NCBI RefSeq assembly: GCF_021462225.1
Contig: NC_061795.1
Span: forward strand, 1 to 64,000
Source: Girardinichthys multiradiatus
Taxonomy: Eukaryota; Chordata; Actinopteri; Cyprinodontiformes; Goodeidae
Direction: 5' to 3'
DNA length: 64,000 nt
Shown here: positions 45,948 to 57,900 of the stretch, one piece after another
Position numbering within the stretch: position 1 is the first letter of the stretch
Layout: each line of letters opens with the position of its first letter
Notes under the pieces: generated by a model
Database searches by the model: none
What the model was told of the DNA's origin: nothing
The model's input: the letters and a program-made list of their open reading frames with translations, nothing else
Translations under genes and position numbers: made by a program

Positions 45948-48900
45948 GTAAGTGCGGTGCAAATCGGTTTCCGTAATTCGGCGTTGCGTCTTTTCACCTT
46001 TATCGAGGTTTACAAACAAACAAAAACGCGTTTCATCTGGATATAATTCCTCACTCATTTGTGCCGAAGACTAAGGGTGTAGGTCAGGTAAGTGTTACCT
46101 ACTAGGATCCAAATCCAATCTTTACATCTCCTGTTTAAACTGATTTTTAATCCAAATGTGTAAAAGAAAGTTAATGAAATGTGGGGAAAGTTAAAAACTG
46201 TCAATAAAAAGCCTTATAAAACATAAAAAAATAAACTTCTTATTCCAAATATTTTTTATATGTATTCATATTTAAAACGTCTTTATTGAGACCGAAGTGC
46301 AACCAGAGTCAAACATGGCGAAAAAAGCTGATTCAGATTCAACATCAACTCACAAGCATTGTTAAAAATCTGCAGTATATTCCTGGGCAAGGTAGAATAG
46401 TTTTAGTACTGGGGGAATTTTTATTCATCTCAGCTTCATTCTATATATTTTCCTTCTTATATTTTACATACCTCCAAGTTTTTTGTGGCGAATAATCCAG
46501 TGGTTCCCAAAGTTAGGATCATGACCCCTCTGCGGATCCCAAATCAACAATGGTGGGGGCTTGAGGTCTTCCTCAGAAAAAAAAGTAAATAAAAGTAACA
46601 GACATATTTATTGTATAAATCCTAAAAGAGATCCACAGCAGTACTTGTAAGTAAATAATGGTAGTTGGTGTTGTATTTGCACCCATTGTAGTTCTGTTAA
46701 ACCACTTATAAGTAATGCTTGACTAATAATCAATGATCTGGGTCACAAAAGTTTGGAGGTCAAAAGCTGAAAGGTGTGGGAACCAGCGGTATAATCTGTC
46801 TAGAAAATAATTGTTCATGGTACCCTGGAATGTGATGCAGCCCGTTTGATATTAATGGCTTGTCATCTTTGCTTTGACAGTCAGTACAAGTTATACCAGC
46901 TCCTCTATTGTGGAGCTTAAACGCTCATAATGTTTGACTGGGGTTATAAAAAAATGAAGTATTTATATGCTGTGCAGACAAATGGCAACTCCAGTTACTA
47001 TGACTGAAGGCAAGTTATGGAAACATTTTATTGTTAAGAGTTGTCTAAAGCTGTTGTCACACTATTTCCCATCTTGCCTTTTATATCAGAGTATTGGAAA
47101 AACATGTGTTCCATGGATCTAAATGCAACAAAATGAAGGGAATGTCATGAAACATGAAATTGTGTCATAGTTTAGAGGTTTTTGCTCGTTGCTTTTGGTG
47201 CATTCTTGATCTGAATGGCGCATTTGTATTGAGGTCATGGGTATAGCACTCATAATGTTTTACTCTGTCAGAAGGGAGTATTTTACCTTGGCCATGATGT
47301 TCCCATCTCGGATTTGTTTGTTTTTTTCATCTTTAAGGATCAGCTGGACGTCTGGGAATGAAATTTTGATAGTTGATTTGATACAGTCCAGTTTGATAGT
47401 AGAGTTCGTCGGCTTTTTACTCACCTTGGCATCCAGCATGACAAAAACCTGTGACCCATATCCGACTTTTTCATGGCAGTCAGAATGGCCATCCGACTCT
47501 TATGTCATTGTCCTGGCTACGATTATGCATCCACACAGACCACTACAGATGTAGCAGTCAGTGCTCCACTAAAGACCATTGTTAATAGTTGTGCTCTCTT
47601 TTTTTCTTTTCTTTCTACGTCTTGTTATGTGGTCATAATATTGTGGGCTCCCATTGCTCCAAAAGTTAATAATAAGACAGAGACGCCTGACATCCATTAT
47701 TACTTCTGTAAGCAGTGTGCTGCTGTGTGACATCTACATTATCCATCTTCCTATGGGGGTCACTTTGAGGTCGTGAACTAGTCAGACTGAAGGCTTATGG
47801 CACTCACATTTAATTAGTAGTTTGAATGACCATGCAAAAAAAAAATAAAAAATTGCATTTCAGCCAAAAATCGGAATGAAGACCGTGTGAACTTAATCAC
47901 TTGCACACACAGACAGCAGCTGTGCGCCTGATTTCTACTTAAAATCAGAGAATGATGCACAGTGCCGGTTAATTGCTGTATATACATTTTAATGTAAATG
48001 GGGTTATCTGATTTGTATTAATGCATTTGAATGTAAGCTCTGTAAAAGACTGATAAAACACCTGTTTCATCATTTAAAGTCGACAGAAAATATGAGTTTT
48101 ACGTGAATTTAACTGGGCTTTACTGAAACAAAATATCCAGTCGATTAGAAATGTTTTGCACAAAACCCTTCCCCAAAGATACAAAGCAGTTTTAAGACGA
48201 CATTCCTTCTAGGGCTGTTTTTACAGTTTTCCTGGGTAATTTTCTACCCATGTAAACTGAGTTGGCCTTGTCCCTACAGAGGGGGTAAAGAATGGCTCCA
48301 CAAAACCTGCCTGGTTCCATGGAAACTGGAAGGATTACATTTAGATCTAAAATGCAGCGTGTAATGGACTCTGTTAATGAGAAGACAGATTATGTAAAGG
48401 CAAAATTTAATTTTGAGTTATTTACCTCAAGATTGTAGCTAGTACCAGATCTTGAACAGAAATGGCATTTTTAGATTGATTGGTTGATTTCCTATTTGTA
48501 TTTGAACCTATTTTAAAACTTTATAGAGAAACAGTCAGAACATAGCCATTAGAGGTTTTCAACCTTAATGTGTTACACGTTTACTTTTAAACTGTAGAAT
48601 TGTATTACTAAAAAACCTTTTTGCAAAGTAAGTATTGAAACTAAAACATGATTTCTGAACAGTCTGCAGCTCTGCTATGGAAAGGTACAAAAGTCTTTGC
48701 TTTACTATACTTATGTTGAGGATGAATGCTCTCATTGAAGTATCAGGTCTATACAAACAGAGCAACCATGCAGCAAAGTTAGAAGCCTTTACAGCTAAAG
48801 GTCTGCTTGACAACACACAAAAAGTAAACTTTGTACTGAAACTGAAGCAGAGTCTAACATCTACTGAGTAAATCTAAAAATAAATGGATTAAAGGAACAT

Positions 48901-51900
48901 ATGTGGTTTCTAGCACACTGAACTGTGCCTTGAAAAGAGTTTTAGTCACCATGCTGTTTTCAGAGCTGCATGTCAGAAAAGTAAACAAAGGCACCAGAGC
49001 AAGGAATTTGGCTCCACTTCACTCCGTGTGAATCCAGTAGCCTGCCCTGCTAAACCTGAGGGAGTCTATTGGCTTTTATATTTGTGGAAACCAAAGCCTA
49101 GTGCACAATTGATTGATTTCACTCAGAAGGAATTGACTGAATTTTATTTATTTATTTATTTTTAGCATATCTCCACTTTGATTCTGATATCTCGTTAAAA
49201 CTAACAAATAAGTTCAAATAACTACAAATTAAATTCTGATCAATTTATAATATTGTAACTTATTGCAGGAGATAGAGAAGGATGTGCAACTTTCTTTAAA
49301 AACAATCTGAAGCTCTTTGCCCCCTTCTGCTGGAGAAACAAGTTGACTGTTTTTGCACTCTAACATTGGCGACATAATATACAAAAAATATGGATGTTGT
49401 AACAAGCCCCGAGCATTTATTTTACCACGGTAACCTTCTATTTTCAAATGTAGCACTTTTTTCTGACCATACAATTACAAATTTATATTGAATAGAAACT
49501 TTTTGTGTGAAGATGTCTAATTTTGGATAATTTTTATGTATCATGTCTTTTTTTTGCAGCTGTTCAGAGTTGAAGTCTTGTTTAATGAGAGGAAACATTA
49601 TGTGCTCAGAAAAAACAGTGAGTTCCAGACCCTCCACAGGAAGGTACGTATCAATATCAGACGTGCTTTATTCTGCAAGATTTTTACATGCAGTTGTGAC
49701 TTTAAATTTTGTGAAAAAAAACAAACCGCATATCAACACAGAATCTTCCCAACAACTGTCAAGCATGGCAATGGAAGGCTGTTGATTTGGGCTTGTTTTT
49801 TGACTACATTTAGTTTCTGGTTACTACCAATACATCATTATCATAATTATCATTAGGTGGTTGAGCATTGTGACCACATAATCATTTCCGTACATATTTT
49901 CCATCCCCAAGCTGTATAAACGTGAACTCTCATTGGATATGTGTGATGTGTAATGAGGGAGGGTGTGGCCTAAGGAAATCAGCATCCTAAATCAAGGGTG
50001 GCACAATTATTAGGCGGCATCTCTTTATCAAGCAAAATGGGCAAAAATAGAGATCAAACTGACTCTGAAAAGGCAAAAATTGGTAAGTCTGTTAGTGATT
50101 TGGAAAATTTTTGGAAGGCAATGAGTGAACCACTACATTTTTTGTTGAGAATAGTCAACAGGTTGGCAAGAAATGTGTTCAGAAACAAGAAAGATCACCA
50201 CTGAACAAGAGTTACAGGTTTTAATGTCAAGACTGGAAAGAGAAATATCTGAAGACTGATTTTTCAAAGGTTCTCTAGACTGATGAGATGATAGTGACTC
50301 TTGACGGACCAGATGGATGGACCAGTGGCTAGATCAGTAACCGGCACAGGGCTCCACTTAAAATCAGATGCCAATTAGGTGGAGGTGGGGTACTGGCATG
50401 GGCCTGTATAATTAAAGATGACCTAGTTGGACGTTTTTGCATTGAAGATGGGCTCAAAATTTACTTCTACCTAATGCCAATTCTCGGAAGAAACCTTTTT
50501 TAAGTAGTGGTACAGGAACAAGTCTGCATCTTTTAAGAGTGCCATGATTTTACGAGAATCAAGAATAAACAAAAGTGGTGGAAACATTTTCATTATCCTT
50601 TTTAAATGCATGACGATTGCGCCCCCATAGATATTCTCCTGATAAAGTCAAAACCTTGCTTTTACATTCCTACATATCCTTTCCTGGGATTTATTAATAT
50701 TTTGGATTGGCTGAAAGGACAAATAGAACCTACCTAATAACTATCTTACAGTATGTTGTGTATTATTATTTTAACACCTAAACAAAATGATCAGTTTTTT
50801 TTTTTTTCTTCCTTCATTTCAAAAACCTTAAAATCATAAAACATTGTTCAAGGGTTCCATACCTTTTGTCTATATTCAGCAGCTTTCAGTGTTTAAAATT
50901 GTGTAGCGAAGCTGTTTTAGGTTTTCAAACACATTTGTGCTTCTGAGATTATGAAATGCCACGGCTTTGTTGGATCTTCTGGTGGCTGCAGCTTAAGAAG
51001 ATAATCCAGACTCCAGATTTTCCAAGCAAAAGGAGCCCCCATCTAAGGACCAAACCATTGGAGCAAAGGCGGCAGGAGCTGGAAGATTACATCCAGGTAA
51101 GAGACTTCGCTTGAACACAGCTGCACTAATGCTGAATCAGGTATACTGTCTTTTCATATAATATTACTTTTCCATTCATATGGACCCCATCTCCCGTTTG
51201 TCTCTCCATCAGGACATTATCTACCAAAATGAAGATGTTCCACAGGGTCTGCTGGACTTCCTCCATGTGAAACACTTCCACACAGGGAACAAGATCAGCA
51301 GTGTTGGGTAAGTCCAGCAATTTGGTCTCCTCCGAGGGCAGCCAGCAATGCTGCACGTGTCACTATATTTGGTGCCTCTATTTTCAGATTAGGGGCAATG
51401 CAGCAACATGATAAAACTAGAGAAACATTTCTCAGTGGCCTGGAGCAGCAGCTATAGCTCAGATCAAGTTATCCTGTTTGTGGAAAACAAACAGTATGTT
51501 TCTGTTTTAAAGCAAAATTAAATTTTTCTGCTGTATCTGACTTTTGAGTCAGTCATTTATGTGCATGAAAAATTGACTAATTGCAACCTCTATTTTTAGA
51601 TCAATGGATGAACTGGACAGTCAGGAATACAAGTAAGATTTGCTTTTTGTCATATTGAGTTGTTCTGATTAATTGTGATGTCATTTCCACCGCTTCCATC
51701 TGTACTCCAGTTTGTTTTTTAAATCGGTGTGTAAATAAAATAAAGAGCAATTGAATAAAGGAAAGGGTGAAAATGAGAAGGTCCTTCATTCCTCATTACT
51801 GCTGTTCCTTGACCTAAATAGGGAGAACAAAAGCTCGTACTCGTTGTCTTCCGCTTTATCCGGGACCGGGTCGCGGGGGCAGCAAACTCAGCAGAGACGC

Positions 51901-54900
51901 CCAGACGTCCCTCTCCTCAGACACCTCCTCCGGGGGGAACCCAAGGCATTCCCAGGCCAGCCGAGAGACATAGTCCCTCCAGTGTGTCCTGGGCCGTCCC
52001 CTGGGCCTCCTCCTGGTGGGACGTGCCTGGAACACCTCCCGAGGAAGGCGTCCAGGAGGCATCCGGTATAGATGCCCGAGCCACCTCAACTGGCTCCTCT
52101 CGATGTGGAGAAGCAGCGGCTCTACTCCGAGTCCCTCCCGGATGGCCGAGCTCCTCACCCTATCTCTAAGGGAGTGCCCGGCCACCCTACGGAGGAAGCT
52201 CATTTCAGCCGCTTGTATCCAGGATCTCGTTCTTTCGGTCATGACCCAAAGTTCATGGCCATAGGTGAGGGTAGGAACGTAGACCGACCGGTAAATTGAG
52301 AGCTTTGCTTTTCAGCTCAGCTCTCTTTTCACCACATCGGACCGGCACAGCGCCCCCATTACTGCGGCAGCCGCACCGATCCGTCTGTCGATCTCCCGCT
52401 CCATTCTTCCCTCACTCGTGAACAAGACCCCGAGATACTTAAACTCCTCCAACTGAGCCAGGAACTCCCCTCCAACCTGAAGAGGACCAGCCACCCTTTT
52501 CCGGTCGAGAACCATGGCATCGGACTTGGAGGAGCTGATCTTCATCCCAGCCGCTTTACACTCGGCTGCGAACCGCCACAGCGCATGCTGTAGGTCTTGG
52601 CTAGAGGGGGCCAGCAGGACCACGTCATCTGCAAAAAGAAGAGACGAAGTCCTCTGGTCCCCAAACCAGACTCCCTCCGGCCCTTGGCTGCGTCTAGAAA
52701 TCCTGTCCATAAAAGTTATGAATAGGACCGGTGACAAAGGGCAGCCCTGCTGAAGTACAACATGCACCGGGAACAGGTCCGACTTAGTGCCAGCAATTCA
52801 ATTCAATTCAAAGATACTTTATTGATCCCCGAGGGGAAATTAGAAGTCCAGTACAATCCATCCAAACATACATCATGACACAAGACAAGGGGGGGACGGG
52901 TCACCGAGGCTTTGCTGCCCACTCACAGGTGCTGCCCTTGCTAGATGAGAAAAGAGGCCACATTAGGTAAGTAGAGGGAAAAAATCATATTTCACACTTT
53001 ATCCTTAGCAGGATACAGTTTGAGATTGTAAAAAACCTCAGAACAAAGAAGCAACAAGTTTACAAAACAACGTCATGCTGGGAACGGTGAAGGTGGTGTG
53101 AGGGGTGCATATGTTTATCTTGAGCATGTGTGTGTGTGCGCAAGTAAGTCCATGAAGCACTGTCACAGAGGCCATTGTCCTTGATGGTTCGTTGGAATGT
53201 ACATCAACCGGCCAGGTTTTGAGCAGGTCCACAGATGTCCTCAGGGAAGGGAGGGGGCAGAGGGAGCAGAGCGTCATGGTTACATAACTTCCAGGAGAAG
53301 TTGAAGATAACCAGCCATCAAGGCCGTGCAGGGGAGCCAGATTCAGAAAAACAATAATTATTTGGGTTAAACTGACTCTTAATTTTCTGTCAGCCTTGAG
53401 AGTCTCACTGGTTCTTCTCAAAGGCGAATCCAAACAGCCAAATTCCTGGTCTTTCTGCCAGATCCGAGCAAACAACTTTCTCTAAGATTTATCCAATTTC
53501 ACCCCTGAGTCCAGGAACCGCAACCTGCCTGCGATCCTGTATAAGGATCACATCCAGTCTGCGATTCAGCTCACGTAACATCTCAGTCTGAGTGTTGATC
53601 GCTCTGAAGATCCCATCACACATGCCAAACATCCTTACAATGGCCAGAACATCTGCTGACATTCTCCAAATTTCTCGATATGCCAGGTAACTGCTGACTC
53701 CAAAAAGCAGAAATCCTGATATCAAACATCCAATTATATACACATCTTCCACATCCTCGACTGACATTATCGACAGACACACAATCCTCCACTTCTGCCA
53801 GGAGTCCATTGTGTATCCGGAGAAAAATGTCCCGTTCGGGCAAGTGGGCTCTCCTTCACCCTGTCTTCTCCTCGAGAAAATTTGATCAATTGCATTGAGA
53901 GACCAGCTGACCAAATCCATATTTTGGAAGAATTTGGAAGATGTGCAAAAAGAGGCTCCAAAAAAGACAAGACACAGAGCTGAAGCAGGGCAGATATGGG
54001 AGGGTGCGAGAGACAGAGAAAAAGCATCCACCTCCACCGAGAGCAGGAAAAGAAAACTCCTGCTCCGCTTGTACAGAGACCGGATGGCCCCCCCACAGGG
54101 CATCACGAGGGACACAGTCGAATGCTTTCTCCAGGTCCACAAAACACATGTGGACCGGTTGGGCAAACTCCCATGAACCCTCGAGTACCCTGTAGAGGGT
54201 ATAGAGCTGGTCCAGTGTTCCACGGCGAGGACAAAAACCACACTGCTCCTTAAGAACCCCTCATGACGACTACAAAATCGAGGCACGTGACGTTGCCCAG
54301 TAAGGGGGAGCCGGGGTCCCACCCTGGAGCCAGGCCTGGGGTCGAGACTCGTCTGAGAGCGCCTGGTGGCTGGGTTGTTCCTCGCGGGACCCGGCCGGGC
54401 CAAGCCCGAACGAGAGACACGAGACCATCCCCCAGTGGGCCCGCCACCTGCAGGGGGAACCGTGAGGGACCGGTGCAAAGAGGATTGGGTGGCGGACGAA
54501 GGTGGAGACCTCGGCGGCCCGATCCCCGGATGCTTAGGCTGGCTCTAGGGACGTGGAATGTCACCTCGCTGGGGGGGAAGGAGCCTGAGCTTGTGCAGGA
54601 GGTCGAGGGATATCAACTAGAAATAGTCGGGCTCGCCTCCACGCACAGTGTGGGCTCTGGAACCCATCTCCTCGAGAGGGGCTGGACTCTCTTCTACTCT
54701 GGAGTGGCCCACGGGGAGAGGCGGCGGGCTGGGGTGGGTTTTCTTGTCGCCCTCCAGCTCAGCTGTCTAGTGTTGGGATTTACCCCAGTGGATGAGAGGG
54801 TCGCATCCCTCAGCCTATGGGCCGAGTGGTGGTGCGGAGTACCCGGCCTTCTAACCCTAACCCTGTCGGGGGTGCTGGATAGTGCCCCTCCCGGGGACTC

Positions 54901-57900
54901 CATTATTCTGCTGGGGGACTTCAACGCCCACATGGGAAATGAGTGACACCTGGAGAGGCGTGATTGGGAGGAATGGCCTCCCCGATCTGAATCCGAGTGG
55001 TGTTTTGTTATTGGACTTCTGTGCTAGTCACGGATTGTCCATAATGAACACCATGTTCAAACATAAGGGAGTCCATCAGTGCACTTGGCACCAGGACACC
55101 CTAGGCAGGAGGTCAATGATCGACTTTGTTGTCGTATCATCAGTCCTTCGGCCGCATGTTTTGGACACTCGGGTGAAGAGAGGGGCTGAGCTGTCCACTG
55201 ATCACCACCTGGTGGTGAGTTGGATCTGCTGGGGGAGGAGAAAGCCGGACAGACTTGGCAGGCCCAAGCGCATAGTGAGGGTCTGCTGGGAACGTCTGGC
55301 GGAGCCCTCGGCCAGGGATGTATTAAACTCCCACCTCTGGGAGAGCTTTGACCAGATTCCGAGGAATGTTGGAGACATAGAGTCCGAATGGACCATGTTC
55401 TCCGCATCTATTGTCGATGCTGCTGCCCGTAGCTGTGGCCGTAAGGTCTACGGTGCCTGTCGCGGCGGCAATCCCCGAATCCGGTGGTGGACACCAGCAG
55501 TAAGTGACGCTGTCAAGCTGAAGAAGGAGTCCTATCGGCTGTGGTTGGCTTGTGGGACTCCTGAGGCGGCTGACGGGTACTGTGGGGCCAAGCGTGCTGC
55601 AGCCCGGGTGGTGGCAGAGGCAAAAACTCGGACCTGGGAGGAGTTCGGTGAGGCCATGGAGAAGGACTACCGGTTGGCCCCGAATCGATTCTGCCAAACC
55701 GTCCAGTGCCTCAGGAGGGAGAAGCAGTGCTTCGCCAACACTGTTTACAGTGGGGGTGGGGAGCTGCTGACCTCGACTGGGGACATTATCGGGCGGTGGA
55801 AGGAGTACATCGAGGATCTCCTCAATCCTGCCATCACGCATTCCCTGGTGGAAACAGAGGCTGGGGACTCGGGGTTGGACTCTTTCATCACCCGGGCTGA
55901 AGTCACCGAGGTGGTTAAAAAGCTCCGCGGTGGCAGAGCTTCGGGGGTGGATGAGATCCGCCCTGAGTACCTCAAGTCTTTGGATGTTGTGGGGCTGTCA
56001 TGGTTGACACGCCTCTTCAACATTGTGTGGCGGACGGGGACAGTGCCTGTGGATTGGCAGACTGGGGTGGTGGTCCCCTTTCATAAGAAGGGTGACCGGA
56101 GGGTGTGTTCCAACTACAGGGGGATCACACTCTTCAGCATCCCTGGTAAGGCCTACGCCAGGGTATTGGAGAGGAGAGTCCGGCCGATAGTCGAACCCCA
56201 GCTTCAGGAGAACAAAAGCTCCAAAATGCAAAACCAGACCTATAAGCATTATTCTCAGATTCTAAGGCTGCAGTTACAGTCTCTTATGTGTAAAAACACT
56301 TCAGCTTTGTGAAAGTTGGTTGGATTGCGATTATCCATACCGGTCAAAAGTTTTAGATACACTTTCTCACATAATGGGTCTCTTTATTTTCATGACTATT
56401 TACATTGTAGATTCTCACCAAAGGCAACAAAACTGAATGGACACATGGAATTATGTATTAAATAAAAAATGTTATATTTTAGATTCTGGGCTGCACGCTG
56501 GCACAGTTGGTAGCACTGTTGCCTTGCAGCAAGAAGGTCCTGGGTTCGATTCCTGGCCTGGGGTCTTTCTTCATGGAGTTTGCATGTTCTCCCCGTGCAT
56601 GCGTGGGTTCTCACCGGGTACTCCGGCTTCCTCCCACAGTCCAAAGACATGCCTGTTAGGTTAATTGGTAACTCTAAATTGCCCTTAGGTGTATGAATGA
56701 GTGTGTGTGTGGTTGTTTGTGTGTTGCCCTGCGATGGACTGGCGACCTGTCCAAGGTGTACCCTGCCTCTCGCCCATAGACTGCTGGAGATAGGCACCAG
56801 CTCCCCCGCGACCCACTATGGAATAAGCGGTAGAAAATGACTGACTGACTGACTGATTTTAGATTCTTCCAAATAGCCATTCTTTGCTCTGATGACTGCT
56901 TTGCTCTCTTAGTGTTCTCTCCATGAGCTTTATGAGGTGGTCACCTGAAATGGTTTCCCAAAGAGTCTTGAAAGAACTTCCCAGACGTTCATTGAGAGAC
57001 GACCAAAGGTTAATATTTCAGTCATCATAGCAAAGTGCAGCTACTTTAAGGAATCTAAAATTTAAAACATATTTAAAGTTCTTTTATAATTTTTCTGTTT
57101 TCTACATAATTCCACATGCTCATTCACAGTTTTGATGCCTTCAGAGAGAATCTACGTACAATGTAAAAAGTCATAAACATAAAGAAAACAATTAAATGAA
57201 AAAGTGCGTCTGAAGCTTTTGACCAGTACTGTATAGCAGGGGGGAAAAAAATCAGTGCTCTTCAGCCAATATGCCAAAATTGATGATTCTGTCACAGTGC
57301 CTTTACTTGATGACTTATGTAAAATCACTGCAAACTTAGTTCAAGGGTGCAATTATACTAATTTGTGATTCAAGGAATCAGAGAGAGAGAGAGAGATGAA
57401 AGCGAGCTGCATTTGGGATTACAACCTGGTGTTCTGCCACCACACCAATTACTTTAAGATTTTTTTTTACAGTGGTTACTCTCTAAAACAGAAATAGTCC
57501 CTGCAAACTGGAGTGAAATGGTTAATAAGTTGAACAGATTGTGTTCCAGAAGAGTCACACAGCAACAGTAACGTGGCTCGTTTCTTTTCGATCTTCAACA
57601 TAAATGATTCATTATTTTAATTGTGCCTCAGAACATGAACACTGTAAAATATTCACACATAAATGGTTTAAAGCCCTAAAATATTGACATATCATTGGCA
57701 ATAGATCTTATACCATTGGAAGCCTGTTTATTTCCCTTAAATGTTGCTACATTTCTAACTGAAGTGCATTTGTGGGTTGAATTGCACAGTTGAGAATAAG
57801 GGTGGTGCCCATGAAAGATTTCAAGATCTTGGCTGCCAATATGAAGCAGCTTATCCTGCTGTTGACTCTTGTTCGTTGTTGTTTACTGGATTGGATGATT

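Larger units (their letters stand above)
51837..56210. mobile_element. Rex3 LINE copy 2, twin-primed (5' part inverted), in snx22 intron 5
   Basis: The 3' half lies on the minus strand (51837-52795 and 54054-54249), the 5' half on the plus strand (54250-56210), head to head. The plus part ends ...CTTCAGGAG and the minus part begins GGAGCAGTG, which are adjacent in an intact Rex3 (LQE|EQCGF). Together they account for one transcript with nothing missing except the extreme 5' end. Direct duplications flank the whole. It contains TGGCAGACTGGGGTGGTGGT (56057), a conserved Rex3 site. Interrupted later by retroelement B. Confidence 0.9.

Noticed and set aside
47237..47730. Two overlapping plus-strand frames in snx22 intron 1
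   Set aside because: No recognisable motifs or splice-compatible family match; hydrophobic stretches only.
56499..56551. tRNA gene
   Set aside because: Box A and B are present, but no cloverleaf closes; it is the head of a SINE with a 3' tail and a target duplication.
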